Source: Palsa-504 sp963767565
GTDB lineage: Bacteria > Actinomycetota > Actinomycetes > Streptosporangiales > Streptosporangiaceae
Direction: 5' to 3'
Assembly (NCBI GenBank): GCA_963767565.1
Contig: CAVYEG010000009.1
Span: forward strand, 303,454 to 367,453
Length of the DNA stretch: 64,000 nucleotides
Positions 1 through 8,754 of this stretch are shown here, piece after piece. The notes beneath the pieces are model-generated. The model did not search any database. It saw nothing but the letters and a program-made list of their open reading frames with translations, and was not told the origin of the DNA. Position numbers and translations under genes: made by a program. How positions within the stretch are numbered: position 1 is the stretch's first letter; each line of letters starts with the position of its first letter.

Positions 1-1265
1 TGATCCGGATGCGGCAGAAAGTGGTGGTGCCCTCGGTGCCGGTCACTGCGCCGCGGTGGGTGGTCGATCCCGACTTCGACCTGGACTACCACCTGCGCCG
101 GGTGGCGCTGCCCGCCCCCGGCACGCTGCGCGAGCTGCTCGACCTGGCCGAGGTGGTCCTGCAGTCGCCGCTGGACGTCACCCGCCCGCTGTGGGAGGCG
201 GTGTACGTGGAGGGCCTGGACGGCGGCAGGGCGGCGCTGCTGACCAAGCTCAGCCACGCGGTCACCGACGGGCTGGGCGGGATCGCGCTGTTCGAGCAGG
301 TCTACGACACCGAACGGGACCCGGCGCCACGGCCGATGCCGCCGCTGCCCATCCCGCGCGACGTGACCGGCAACGACCTGGTGCGCAGCAGCCTGGAGCG
401 GCTGCCGGAAACCGCGCTTTCGGCCGGCCAGCAGCTGCTGGGCGCGGTGGCAGGCACGGCGGCCCGGCTGTTTCGCGGGCCCGGAGCGACGGTAGCGGGC
501 ACGGTCGGCTTCGCCGATTCGGCCCGCCGGATGCTGGGTCCCCTGCCGGCCCCGCCGTCGCCGCTGCTGCGCGGCCGCAGCCGGGTCAGCCGCACCATCG
601 TGCTCGAGGTGCCGCTGGCCGAGCTGCGGGCCGGGGCCAAGGCGGTGGGCGCTTCGGTCAACGACGCGTACCTGGCCGCGACCTCCGGCGGGCTGGGCCG
701 GTACCACGAGGCACTCGGGATACCGGTCGAGGCGCTGCCGCTGTCCCTCCCGGTCAGCCTGCGCACCGGTGCCGACCCGGCCTCAGGCAACCAGTTCACC
801 GGCGTCATGATCGCGGCGCCCGCCGGGGAGCCTGACCCGGCCGAGCGGATGCGGCTGATCCGCGAGCAGGTCATCGCGCGCCGCAGCGAGGCCGCCATCG
901 ACGTGATCGGGCGGCTGGCGCCGGTCCTGGAGTACCTGCCCGACGGGGTGCTCCAGGTGCTCACCGACCGGATCACGGCCGCGGACATCCAGGCCAGCAA
1001 CGTGCCCGGCTACGCGCAGGACACCTTCCTGGCCGGGGCCAAGGTGGAACGGCAGTACGCGCTGGGCCCGCTGCCCCGGGTGGCCATGATGATCATCCTC
1101 ATCTCCCGGGCCGGGATCTGCACGCTGACCGCGCGGTACGACACCGCGGCGTTCACCGACGCCGAGCGGCTGGCCAAATGCCTGCAGCTCGGCCTGGACG
1201 AGGTGGTCGAGCTGGGCCTGCCGAAGCCGAAGCCGAGGACGCGCGCCCCCCGGCGGCAGGCGTGA
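1..1265 (+). CDS. Wax ester synthase/diacylglycerol acyltransferase (WS/DGAT), 5'-truncated by window edge
   Basis: Long-chain acyl-CoA acyltransferase making triacylglycerol or wax ester from diacylglycerol or alcohols. The reading frame is open to the left edge (codons run from base 3), and the visible protein begins inside the family's N-terminal domain, so about 40-50 residues are missing. The condensation-domain motif is present as SHAVTDG at residues 82-88 counted from the ATG at base 9: the catalytic second His is kept but the first His of HHxxxDG is Ser. The C-terminal domain with the family's SNVPG stretch follows, about 105 residues before the stop. It is followed closely by a HAD-PlsC fusion and PlsB, the same order as the mycobacterial Rv2484c-plsC-plsB2 locus, which supports a glycerolipid role. 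Family assignment is secure; acceptor specificity is not readable. Confidence 0.9.
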   Translation, partial: IRMRQKVVVPSVPVTAPRWVVDPDFDLDYHLRRVALPAPGTLRELLDLAEVVLQSPLDVTRPLWEAVYVEGLDGGRAALLTKLSHAVTDGLGGIALFEQVYDTERDPAPRPMPPLPIPRDVTGNDLVRSSLERLPETALSAGQQLLGAVAGTAARLFRGPGATVAGTVGFADSARRMLGPLPAPPSPLLRGRSRVSRTIVLEVPLAELRAGAKAVGASVNDAYLAATSGGLGRYHEALGIPVEALPLSLPVSLRTGADPASGNQFTGVMIAAPAGEPDPAERMRLIREQVIARRSEAAIDVIGRLAPVLEYLPDGVLQVLTDRITAADIQASNVPGYAQDTFLAGAKVERQYALGPLPRVAMMIILISRAGICTLTARYDTAAFTDAERLAKCLQLGLDEVVELGLPKPKPRTRAPRRQA

Positions 1266-1326
1266 CGGCGGCCGGGCTGGGGCCGGGGGCCGGCTGGGGA
1301 GCAGGCAGCTGCGCCTGCCCGGATCG

Positions 1327-2748
1327 GTGGCCGAGGTCGAGGCGAGCCGGAAGGGCCCCCGGGTGGGCGCGTTCATCGACCTGGACGGCACGCTGGTGGC
1401 CGGGTACACCGCCCTGGTCCACACCCAGGACCGGCTGCGCCGCCGGGAGGTCCTGCCGGGCGACTTCCTGCGCATGATGCGGCTGGCGGCCGAGTACCGG
1501 CTCGGGCGGCGCGAGTTCGACAGCCTGATCGAGGCGGCGGCCCGCACTGCCCGGGGGCAGCTGGCCGAGGACGTCGAGGAGATGGGCGAGCGGATCTTCC
1601 GGCAGTCCATCGCCGACCTGATCTACCCCGAGATGCGCGACCTGGTCCGCGCCCACCAGCGGCGCGGGCACACCGTGGTGCTGAGCTCCTCGTCGCTGAG
1701 CATGCAGGCCGAGCCGGTGGCCCGCTACCTCGGCATCGATCACGTGCTGTGCAACCGGTTCGTGGCCGACGAGGACGGCGTGCTGACCGGCGAGATCGAG
1801 CGGCCGACCATCTGGGGCAGCACCAAGGCCAGCACCGTGCAGGCCTTCGCCGCCGGGCACCGGATCGACCTGCGGTGGAGCTACTTCTACGCCGACGGCG
1901 ACGAGGACCTGGGCCTGATGTACCTGGTCGGCAACCCGCGGCCGACCAATCCGGGGCCGCAGCTGACCCGGGTCGCGGCCCGCCGCGGCTGGACCGTGCT
2001 GCGGTTTTCCAGCCGCAGCCCGGCCAGCCCGCTGTCCGGCATCAGGACCCTGGCCGGGATCGGGTCCCTGGGCCCGGTGGCCGCGGGCGCGCTGGGCGTG
2101 GGCGTGCTGGCCCGCAGCAAGCGGGCCGGGGTCAACTTCCTGACCAGGTACTGGCCGGACACCGTGCTGGCGCTGAACGGCGTCACGCTGAACGTGACCG
2201 GGAGGGAGAACGTGAACGCGCAGCGGCCGGCCGTGTTCCTGTTCAACCACCGCAACAACTTCGACGTGTTCATGGTGGCCGCGCTGGTGCGGGACAACTG
2301 GACCGGCGTGGCCAAGAGCGAGCTGGAGCGTAACCCGCTGGCCGGCCCGCTGGGCAAGCTGATGGACGCCGCGTTCATCGACCGGGCGGACAGCACCGCG
2401 GCGGTGGCCGCCCTGCAGGGCGTCGAGGAGGCGGCCCGGAAGGGGCTGTCGATCCTGATCGCCCCGGAGGGTACCCGGACCGACGCCGAGACGGTCGGCC
2501 CGTTCAAGAAGGGGGCGTTCCGCATCGCCATGGCCACCGGGCTGCCCATCGTGCCCGTCGTGATCAGGAATTCCGAGTCGGTGGCGGGCCGCGACAGCTA
2601 CCGGCTCAGCCCGGGCACCGTCGACATCGCCGTGCTGGCGCCCATCGACGTGCGCGGCTGGACCGTCGATGAGCTGCCGGAGCGGATCGAGCAGGTGCGC
2701 AAGCTGTACGGCCAGACGCTGACCGACTGGCCGGGAACCAGGTCGTGA
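1327..2748 (+). CDS. plsC: HAD-family hydrolase fused to 1-acylglycerol-3-phosphate acyltransferase (PlsC-type)
   Basis: Bifunctional protein of 473 residues. The N-terminal half is a HAD-IB hydrolase: nucleophile motif DLDGT at 18-22, a Ser-rich motif II (LSSSSLS) and the acidic motif YADGDEDLG near 185-195. The C-terminal half is a PlsC acyltransferase with NHRNNFD (His308, Asp313) and EGTR at 381-384, which acylates lysophosphatidic acid to phosphatidic acid. The GTG start lies 61 bp after the preceding stop and matches the usual start just before the HAD motif. It sits between WS/DGAT and PlsB, so this is a phospholipid/triacylglycerol synthesis operon. The HAD part may dephosphorylate phosphatidic acid or a related intermediate, which is inference. 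Confidence 0.9.
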   Translation: MAEVEASRKGPRVGAFIDLDGTLVAGYTALVHTQDRLRRREVLPGDFLRMMRLAAEYRLGRREFDSLIEAAARTARGQLAEDVEEMGERIFRQSIADLIYPEMRDLVRAHQRRGHTVVLSSSSLSMQAEPVARYLGIDHVLCNRFVADEDGVLTGEIERPTIWGSTKASTVQAFAAGHRIDLRWSYFYADGDEDLGLMYLVGNPRPTNPGPQLTRVAARRGWTVLRFSSRSPASPLSGIRTLAGIGSLGPVAAGALGVGVLARSKRAGVNFLTRYWPDTVLALNGVTLNVTGRENVNAQRPAVFLFNHRNNFDVFMVAALVRDNWTGVAKSELERNPLAGPLGKLMDAAFIDRADSTAAVAALQGVEEAARKGLSILIAPEGTRTDAETVGPFKKGAFRIAMATGLPIVPVVIRNSESVAGRDSYRLSPGTVDIAVLAPIDVRGWTVDELPERIEQVRKLYGQTLTDWPGTRS

Positions 2749-2755
2749 GGGCCTC

Positions 2756-5700
2756 ATGAGCACCGACCCTGACCCGGCCGGCCCTGACCCGGCGGACACT
2801 GACCCGGCGGACACTGACCCGGCGGACACTGACCTGGCCGGGCTGCTGGCTGACGGCACGAAGACGGTGCTGCTCACCCAGGCCGGCACGGCGACCGAGG
2901 CGCGGCTGATCCGCGAGCGGGTGGCCGCGGCGGGCGGGTCGGGCCTGACCGCCTACAGACTCGGGCCGCCCGGGCGGCCCGGGCCTCCCGGGAGCATGAC
3001 GCCGCTGCCGCCCGGGCTGCTGGACGATCCCGCGGTCCGGCTGATCCCGTTGCGGGTGGCCTGGCTGCCGGAGGAGCACGCGGGCCGGCGCGCCGCCCGG
3101 CTGGCCGACCTGATTCCCGGTCATGACCCGTACCGGCCCAGTGAGCGCCGCCAGCTGCGGATCGCCGCCCGCCAGCCGGCCCGGGCCGCCGTGCTGGCCG
3201 GCGAGCCCGCCACGGTCGGCGAGCTGCGGGCCCGCTGGGTGGAGGCCACGGGCGGGACCGCAGCGGGCGCGGACGGCGGGTTCGCGGCCTACGTGGCCCG
3301 GCGGGCCACGCTCGCGCTGGACCGGGCCGAGTACCGGCTGCTGGGCCCCAGATACAAGACGCCGAGCCTGGTCAAGGAGGAGATCCTGGCCTCCCAGCGG
3401 TTCCGGGCCGGGCTGGCCGGGCTGCGCCGGGGCGAGGGCGTGGCGGCGGCTTCGGCGCAGGAGGCGGGCCAGATCCTGGATGAGCTGGTGGCCGGCTGGA
3501 GCCGGAGGCTCATCGACATCATGCCGACCGCGGGCCGGCTGATCTTCAGCCGCGGCTTCGACCCGCAGATCGACTACGACCTGGCCCAGGTCGAACGGCT
3601 GCGGGCCGCGATGCAGCGCTACCCGAGCATCCTGCTGTGGTCGCACCGGTCCAACCTGGACACGCTGGTGCTCGCGGCCGCGCTGCAGGAGAACGGGCTG
3701 CCGCCGGCCCACCTGTTCGCGGGCATCAACATGGCCTTCGGGCCGATGGGCGCGATCATGCGCCGGGCAGGCGTCATCTTCATCAGGCGCTCGCTGGGCG
3801 ACGACCCGCTGTACCGGTACGTGCTACGGCACTACGTCGGGTACGTGATCGAGAAGCGGTTCAACCTCAGCTGGTCCATCGAGGGCACCCGCTCGCGCAC
3901 CGGCAAGATGCTGCCGCCCCGGCTCGGCCTGCTGGCCTACGCCGCCGACGCCTACACCGACGGCCGGGCCGACGACATCTTGCTGCTGCCGGTCTCGATC
4001 ACCTTCGACCAGCTGCACGAGATCGCCGAGTACGCCGAGTACGCGCGGGGCGGGGCGAAGAAGCCGGAGGGCTTCGGCTGGCTGTACGGCTTCATCAAGG
4101 CGCAGGGTGCCCGGCACTACGGCAAGGTCTACGTGCGTTTCGGCGAGCCGGTCTCGCTGCGCGCCTGCCTGGGGCCGCCCGGGGGCGAGATCGCGTCCGA
4201 TCCCGCAGCCCGGCGGCTGGCCCTGCACAAGACCGCCTTCGAGGTGGCCTGGCGGATCAACCAGAACATGCCGGTCACGGCGACCGCCGTCGTCACCACG
4301 ATCCTGCTGGCCATGCACGGGGTGGCGCTGACGTTCGGCCAGATCCGGCTCGGGCTGGCCGACGCGCTGGACTACCTGGCCCGCCGCGACATCCCGTGCA
4401 CGGCGAGCGTGCCCGCGCTGGCCGCGGCCGAGCCGGCGCGGGCCACGCTGGACGCGCTGCGGCAGGGCGGCCTGGTCACCTCAGCCGCCGGCGGGCGCGA
4501 GCCGGTCTGGGCGATCGGGCCGGATCAGCAGCTGCCCGCGACCTTCTACCGCAACTCGCTGATCCACTTCCTGCTGGACAGCGCGCTGTGCGAGCTGGCC
4601 GTGCTGCGGGCCGCCGAAGCGGTGGGCGACCCGGTCGGGGTGTTCTGGGCCGAGATCGCCTGGCTCCGTGACCTGCTGAAGTTCGAGTTCTACTTCCAGG
4701 ACTCCGAAGAGCAGCGGCAGCAGATCCGCGAGGAGATGAACCGGAACGACCCGCAGTGGGAGCAGCGGCTGCGCTCGGGGCCCGCCGGGGTGGAGGGGTT
4801 GCTGGCCGGGATGCGGCCGCTGGTGTCGCACGTGGTGGTCCGGCCGTTCGTCGAGGCCTACCGAATCGTGGCCGACGTGCTGGCGGGCGACGACGTCCCC
4901 GACGACGACGCGGAGGTGATCAAGCGCGCGCTCGGGCTCGGCCAGCAGTACGTGGCCCAGCGGCGGCTGCGCAGCTCGGAGTCGGTGTCGGTGCTGCTGT
5001 TCCAGACCGCGCTGCAGCTGGCCCGGAACCGGCGCCTGCTGGGTGCCGGGGCGGCCGCTGATTCCGGGGCGGCCGCTGATTCCGGGGCGGCCGCTGATTC
5101 CGGGGATGCGCCCGATGCCGGGGCGGCTTCGCACCTGGCGGCGCGGCGGGCGGCGTTCCTGGCCGAGCTGCGGGGCCTGCTGGGCCTGCTCGATCAGATC
5201 GAGGACCTCGCCATCCAGCGCTACATCAAGGACGCCGTCAGCGTGCGCCCGGCCGACTTAGACCTGGTCCTGCGCCCGTTCGCTGCGCTCAGGACGGCCC
5301 CGGTCCGCCTGCCAGGGCACGCCAGGGCGCTCACCGGAGATGCTGACCGCGACCTGGCCGGTCGCCACCACCTTGCCGGAGGCCGCGCCGCACGCCTGCG
5401 CCTGCGCGAAGTGGACGCTGCGCCCCCGGCGGGTGCACCGGCCGGTGGCCAGCAGGTCTTCACCGGGCGCGACGGACAGGAACTGCACCGACAGGGAGAT
5501 CGTGACCAGGCGGCTGCCCTTCGCGAAATCGTGGCCGGCCAGCACCGCGCCGGACGCGGTGGTGTCAAGCAGCGCCGAGACCACCCCGCCGTGGAAGATG
5601 CCGTCGTGCGCGCTGAGCACCTCGGCGTAGGGCAGGAGCAGCTCCACCGCCTCGGCGTCCCAGCGCCGGACCTGGATGCCGCAGTGCCGGTTGAACGGGA

Positions 5701-5842
5701 CGCCGTGCGCCCAGTGCTCGCGGAACCAATCCCGCCGCTGTTCGGTCTGCGTGAGCCGCATCGTCTCATCCTCTGCGCTGCGCGGTGGAGCGGCTGGCGC
5801 CCGCGCCGCCGCCCAGCCGGTCCCGGACTCGGACTATATTAA
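2756..5842 (+). CDS. plsB: Glycerol-3-phosphate 1-O-acyltransferase PlsB (3' end uncertain)
   Basis: First acylation step of glycerolipid synthesis, at the membrane. The acyltransferase core shows SHRSNLD (His297, Asp302) and EGTR at 376-379, followed by a long alpha-helical C-terminal domain typical of PlsB. The start ATG has GAGGG 4 nt upstream and follows the previous stop by 7 bp. The N terminus is a low-complexity DPADT repeat and residues around 765-782 are a GAAADS repeat. The open frame runs to 5842 (1028 residues), but everything after about residue 835 is antisense to a complete thioesterase gene and looks like shadow translation. The next frame has a TAG at 5259-5261 that would give about 835 residues, close to the roughly 790 of mycobacterial PlsB2. 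A one-base indel or a lost stop near 5110-5258 is therefore likely. Confidence 0.85.
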   Translation: MSTDPDPAGPDPADTDPADTDPADTDLAGLLADGTKTVLLTQAGTATEARLIRERVAAAGGSGLTAYRLGPPGRPGPPGSMTPLPPGLLDDPAVRLIPLRVAWLPEEHAGRRAARLADLIPGHDPYRPSERRQLRIAARQPARAAVLAGEPATVGELRARWVEATGGTAAGADGGFAAYVARRATLALDRAEYRLLGPRYKTPSLVKEEILASQRFRAGLAGLRRGEGVAAASAQEAGQILDELVAGWSRRLIDIMPTAGRLIFSRGFDPQIDYDLAQVERLRAAMQRYPSILLWSHRSNLDTLVLAAALQENGLPPAHLFAGINMAFGPMGAIMRRAGVIFIRRSLGDDPLYRYVLRHYVGYVIEKRFNLSWSIEGTRSRTGKMLPPRLGLLAYAADAYTDGRADDILLLPVSITFDQLHEIAEYAEYARGGAKKPEGFGWLYGFIKAQGARHYGKVYVRFGEPVSLRACLGPPGGEIASDPAARRLALHKTAFEVAWRINQNMPVTATAVVTTILLAMHGVALTFGQIRLGLADALDYLARRDIPCTASVPALAAAEPARATLDALRQGGLVTSAAGGREPVWAIGPDQQLPATFYRNSLIHFLLDSALCELAVLRAAEAVGDPVGVFWAEIAWLRDLLKFEFYFQDSEEQRQQIREEMNRNDPQWEQRLRSGPAGVEGLLAGMRPLVSHVVVRPFVEAYRIVADVLAGDDVPDDDAEVIKRALGLGQQYVAQRRLRSSESVSVLLFQTALQLARNRRLLGAGAAADSGAAADSGAAADSGDAPDAGAASHLAARRAAFLAELRGLLGLLDQIEDLAIQRYIKDAVSVRPADLDLVLRPFAALRTAPVRLPGHARALTGDADRDLAGRHHLAGGRAARLRLREVDAAPPAGAPAGGQQVFTGRDGQELHRQGDRDQAAALREIVAGQHRAGRGGVKQRRDHPAVEDAVVRAEHLGVGQEQLHRLGVPAPDLDAAVPVERDAVRPVLAEPIPPLFGLREPHRLILCAARWSGWRPRRRPAGPGLGLY
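2786..2830 (+). repeat. 15-bp tandem repeat x3 in plsB N terminus
   Basis: Three perfect copies of GACCCGGCGGACACT encode DPADT three times. The unit is a multiple of three, so copy-number change keeps the frame. Confidence 0.95.
5046..5099 (+). repeat. 18-bp tandem repeat x3 in plsB C-terminal part
   Basis: Three perfect copies of CCGGGGCGGCCGCTGATT encode a GAAADS repeat in a linker of PlsB. It lies just upstream of the region where the expected stop codon is missing. Confidence 0.95.
5258..5761 (-). CDS. PaaI-type hotdog-fold thioesterase
   Basis: Acyl-CoA thioesterase of the 4HBT/PaaI superfamily, 167 residues, the usual single-domain length. It has the HGG active-loop signature (IFHGGVVSALLD, about residues 55-66) after the aspartate/histidine stretch SAHDG, and the hotdog beta strands (TISLSVQFL, FAQAQACG, VVATGQVAVSI). 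Expected role is hydrolysis of an acyl- or aryl-CoA to recycle CoA. It is divergent from gpgS and shares with it a 260-bp region holding one of the window's AT-rich operator-like sites. Its whole length lies antisense to the apparent 3' extension of plsB. Confidence 0.85.
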   Translation of the reverse strand: MRLTQTEQRRDWFREHWAHGVPFNRHCGIQVRRWDAEAVELLLPYAEVLSAHDGIFHGGVVSALLDTTASGAVLAGHDFAKGSRLVTISLSVQFLSVAPGEDLLATGRCTRRGRSVHFAQAQACGAASGKVVATGQVAVSISGERPGVPWQADRGRPERSERAQDQV

Positions 5843-5851
5843 GGTCGATAA

Positions 5852-5865
5852 TATAACTATATTGG
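5852..5865 (+). promoter_or_regulatory. AT-rich operator-like site 1 (TATAACTATATTGG)
   Basis: Site in the divergent region between the thioesterase (start 5761) and gpgS (start 6022). AATATA-AC-TATATT here is a perfect inverted repeat with a 2-nt centre. Confidence 0.5.
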
Positions 5866-6021
5866 CGGACGAGCATCCGGCTTCTCCGGGCTGCGCGACC
5901 GGACGCCGGGCCCGCCGGGCCGCGGCTGGCGTACGGTTGATATCCCGGCCGGGGATGCCTGCCGGATGCGGCGTCCAGCGGCGTGACCGACAGGCGCTGG
6001 AGCAGGCCGGAGGTGATAGGC

Positions 6022-7005
6022 GTGGATAGCCGCGCGCAGGCGTGGTACGGCCGGAGGACCTGGCACTGGCGGGACTGGCCGGCCGAGACGCTACTGGAGC
6101 GCAAGCGGTACGCCGGGGCGCGGATCAGCGTGGTCATTCCCGCGCGGGACGAGGAACGCACCGTCGCGGGCGTGGTCGGCTCGATCCGGGCGTCGCTGAT
6201 GGAGCGGGTACCTCTCATCGACGAGGTGGTGGTCATCGACTCGGACTCGGCCGACGGGACCGCGGCGGCGGCCGCGAACGCCGGCGCGTCCGTGCACCGC
6301 GCCCGTGACATCGCGCCGGACCTCGGCACTTACGCCGGTAAGGGCGAGGCCCTCTGGAAGTCGCTATTCGTCACCGACGGTGACGTGCTCGTCTTCATCG
6401 ACGCTGACCTCACGCGGTGGGGACCGCATTTCGTGACCGGCCTGCTCGGGCCGCTGTTCGCCGAGCCCGGCGTGCTGCTGGTCAGGGGGTTCTACGCCAG
6501 GGTGACGGACGGCTCCGCCGGCACCGAGGGCGGCCGGGTGACCGAACTGGTGGCCCGGCCGCTGCTGAGCCTGTGGTGGCCTGAGCTGTCGGGCGTGGTG
6601 CAACCGCTGGCCGGGGAATGGGCGGCGCGGCGTGAGCTGATGGAGTCGCTGCCGATCCCGGTCGGGTACGGGGTGGAGCTGTCCACTCTGCTCGACACCG
6701 CCGCCAGGTTCGGGCTCGACGGCATCGCGCAGGTGGACCTGGGTTCGCGCGCCCACCGCCACCAGACCGACCACGACCTGGCCCTGATGGCCGCGGAGCT
6801 GCTCATCGTGGCAGAGCGCAGGCGCCCGCCGCGGGAGGCAGGAAAGGCTGGCCGAGATCCGGTGCCCGCCGGGCCCCGGCTCCAGCAGTTCGTCAGGGAA
6901 GGCGGCCAGGTCTGCCCGGTGGCCAGGGCGATACCGGCGGAGGAGCGGCCGCCGGCGGCCGACCTGTTCCGCAGGCCATCAAGCAGCGACGGTGCCCGGC
7001 GATGA
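6022..7005 (+). CDS. gpgS: Glucosyl-3-phosphoglycerate synthase
   Basis: Retaining GT81 glycosyltransferase that transfers glucose from a nucleotide sugar to 3-phosphoglycerate, the first step of glucosylglycerate and methylglucose lipopolysaccharide synthesis. The nucleotide-binding start is ISVVIPARDEE, followed by DSDSADGT, GKGEALW and the metal-binding DAD (residues 127-129). GGRVTELVARPLL and LQ/VQPLAGEWAARRE match the mycobacterial enzyme closely. I chose the GTG at 6022 because GGAGG precedes it by 8 nt; an in-frame GTG at 5983 has no such site. It overlaps folP2 by 4 bp, reproducing the Rv1208-Rv1207 pair of mycobacteria. Confidence 0.92.
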   Translation: MDSRAQAWYGRRTWHWRDWPAETLLERKRYAGARISVVIPARDEERTVAGVVGSIRASLMERVPLIDEVVVIDSDSADGTAAAAANAGASVHRARDIAPDLGTYAGKGEALWKSLFVTDGDVLVFIDADLTRWGPHFVTGLLGPLFAEPGVLLVRGFYARVTDGSAGTEGGRVTELVARPLLSLWWPELSGVVQPLAGEWAARRELMESLPIPVGYGVELSTLLDTAARFGLDGIAQVDLGSRAHRHQTDHDLALMAAELLIVAERRRPPREAGKAGRDPVPAGPRLQQFVREGGQVCPVARAIPAEERPPAADLFRRPSSSDGARR

Positions 7006-7922
7006 GCGGCGCAACTTCGCCGGGCGGCGTGGCCGACTCCGGTGACACCGGGGGCCAGCAGGAGATGCGGCTGGGGGGAGGGTCGTTCGGCCCGCAGCGG
7101 CGGCTGGTCATGGCGATCGTGAACCGCACGCCCGATTCGTTCTACGACCGGGGCGCGACCTGGGACGAGGCGGCCGCGATGGAGCGCGTGCACGCGGTCG
7201 TGGCTGAGGGCGCCGACATCGTCGACATCGGCGGCGTGCCGGCCGCGCCCGGCGCGGAGGTCACCGTGGCCGAGGAGATCCGCCGGACCGTCCCGTTCGT
7301 GGCCGCGGTGCGGGCGGCCTACCCGGACCTGGCGCTCAGTGCCGACACCTTCCGCCACCAGACGGCACGCGAGCTGTGCGCGGCCGGGGCGGACCTGATC
7401 AACGACACCTGGGGCGGCTGGGACGAGCGGCTGCCGGAGGTGGCCGCCGAGTTCGGCGCGGGCCTGGTGTGCAGCCACGCCGGCGGGCTGCCGCCGCGGA
7501 CCCGGCCGTTCCGGGTGGAGTACGGCGACGTGATGGCGGACGTGCTCGAGCGGACGCTGGCTCTGGCTGAACGCGCCGTCGCCCTGGGCGTGGACACCCG
7601 CCGGCTGCTCATCGACCCGGCCCACGACTTCGGCAAGAACACATGGCACTCACTGGAGGTCACCAGGCGGCTAGACGAGATGGTGGCGACCGGCTGGCCG
7701 GTCCTGGTCTCGCTGTCCCACAAGGATTTCATCGGCGAGACCCTGAACGCCGGGCGCGAGGAACGGCTGACGGGAACGCTGGCCACCACCGCGGTATGCG
7801 CGTGGCTGGGCGCCCGGGTGTTCCGTGCGCATCAGGTAAGCCAGACCCGCCAGGTCCTGGACATGGTATCGGCCATCCGCGGTGAGCTCCCGCCCGCCCG
7901 TGCGGTGCGCGGACTTGCGTAG
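7002..7922 (+). CDS. folP2: Dihydropteroate synthase homologue FolP2
   Basis: TIM-barrel DHPS-family protein, 306 residues. It matches the mycobacterial FolP2 branch rather than true FolP1: AIVNRTPDSFYDRG replaces NVTPDSFSDGG, DIGGVPAAPGAE replaces the DVGGESTRPGA loop, and the C-terminal FRAHQV replaces IRVHDV. INDTWGG, LIDPAHDFGKNTWH and SLSHKDFIGET are hallmarks of that branch. FolP2 of mycobacteria is reported not to have normal dihydropteroate synthase activity, so a folate role should not be assumed. The start codon overlaps the gpgS stop (ATGA), suggesting translational coupling. Confidence 0.9.
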   Translation: MSGATSPGGVADSGDTGGQQEMRLGGGSFGPQRRLVMAIVNRTPDSFYDRGATWDEAAAMERVHAVVAEGADIVDIGGVPAAPGAEVTVAEEIRRTVPFVAAVRAAYPDLALSADTFRHQTARELCAAGADLINDTWGGWDERLPEVAAEFGAGLVCSHAGGLPPRTRPFRVEYGDVMADVLERTLALAERAVALGVDTRRLLIDPAHDFGKNTWHSLEVTRRLDEMVATGWPVLVSLSHKDFIGETLNAGREERLTGTLATTAVCAWLGARVFRAHQVSQTRQVLDMVSAIRGELPPARAVRGLA

Positions 7923-7976
7923 CCGGGGGCCCGTTTTCCCCTGCGCGAGCGCGGGCGAGGACCGGAGCCGGTCCCG

Positions 7977-8738
7977 GTGATCACCGGCGCGGCGATCTGC
8001 CCCGCGGCACCGCTGCTGGCGCGGGAGCTGACCGGCCGCGATCCGGTCATCCCCGGGCTCCGCCAGGCGTGCGCGGCAGCGGTGGCCCGGCTGGTCCGGT
8101 CCGGGCCCGAGGTCATAGCCGTCGTCGGGCCCGCGCGCCGCACCGCTACCTGGCCCGCGGACGGCCGGCTGCGCCTGGCTTCGTTCGCCCCGGCGCTCGG
8201 CATCCCGGGCCCGGCCGCCCCAGCGCTCGGCGGCCCAGAGCCGGGCGCCCCGGCGCTCGGCGTCCCGGAGCCGCTCCAGGCCCTGCCGCTGCCGCTCGGG
8301 CTCGGCGCCCGGCTGCTCGACGAGGGCGGGTACCGCGGGCGGCGGCTGCTGCGGTCGGTCGGCGCCGACGAGCCTGCCCAGGCCTGCCTGCGGCTCGGCG
8401 CGGACCTGCACGAACCCGGCGGCCGGGTGGGGCTGCTGGTCATGGCCGACGGGAGCGCGTGCCGCACCGTTCGTGCGCCCGGCTACCTGGACGCGCGAGC
8501 GGCCCCTTTCGACGCGGTGCTCGAGCAGGCGGTGCGCAGCGGGGACCTGGGCGCGCTGCGGGACATGGACGAGAGCCTGGCCCGCGAGCTGCTCGCGTCC
8601 GGCCGGGCCGCCTGGCAGGTGCTCGCCGGGGCCATGCCCGGCCGGGGCACGGCGGCCGAGGTGTTCTACTCCGACGCCCCGTTCGGGGTCTTCTACCTGG
8701 TCGCCTGGCTCGCGCGGTCGGCCCCCGGGCCCGGATGA
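7977..8738 (+). CDS. Class III extradiol dioxygenase LigB-like conserved protein
   Basis: Conserved actinobacterial protein of 253 residues with the fold of the catalytic LigB subunit of class III ring-opening dioxygenases. It begins ITGAAICPAAPLL, like the mycobacterial homologue near dapF/miaA. GLLVMADGSACR and the C-terminal Y/F-rich segment EVFYSDAPFGVFYLVAWL are typical. The usual metal-binding histidines are not clearly conserved, so catalysis is doubtful. The middle holds a repetitive Ala/Pro/Gly stretch (residues about 70-95, APALG repeats) that is probably a linker. The start is GTG 54 bp after folP2, in the same direction. Function is unknown. Confidence 0.7.
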   Translation: MITGAAICPAAPLLARELTGRDPVIPGLRQACAAAVARLVRSGPEVIAVVGPARRTATWPADGRLRLASFAPALGIPGPAAPALGGPEPGAPALGVPEPLQALPLPLGLGARLLDEGGYRGRRLLRSVGADEPAQACLRLGADLHEPGGRVGLLVMADGSACRTVRAPGYLDARAAPFDAVLEQAVRSGDLGALRDMDESLARELLASGRAAWQVLAGAMPGRGTAAEVFYSDAPFGVFYLVAWLARSAPGPG

Positions 8739-8754
8739 TAGACCCGGGGCCTGG

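Noticed and set aside
1153..2889. 578-codon minus-strand open frame
   Set aside because: Antisense to the HAD-PlsC fusion; composition typical of the complementary strand of GC-rich genes.
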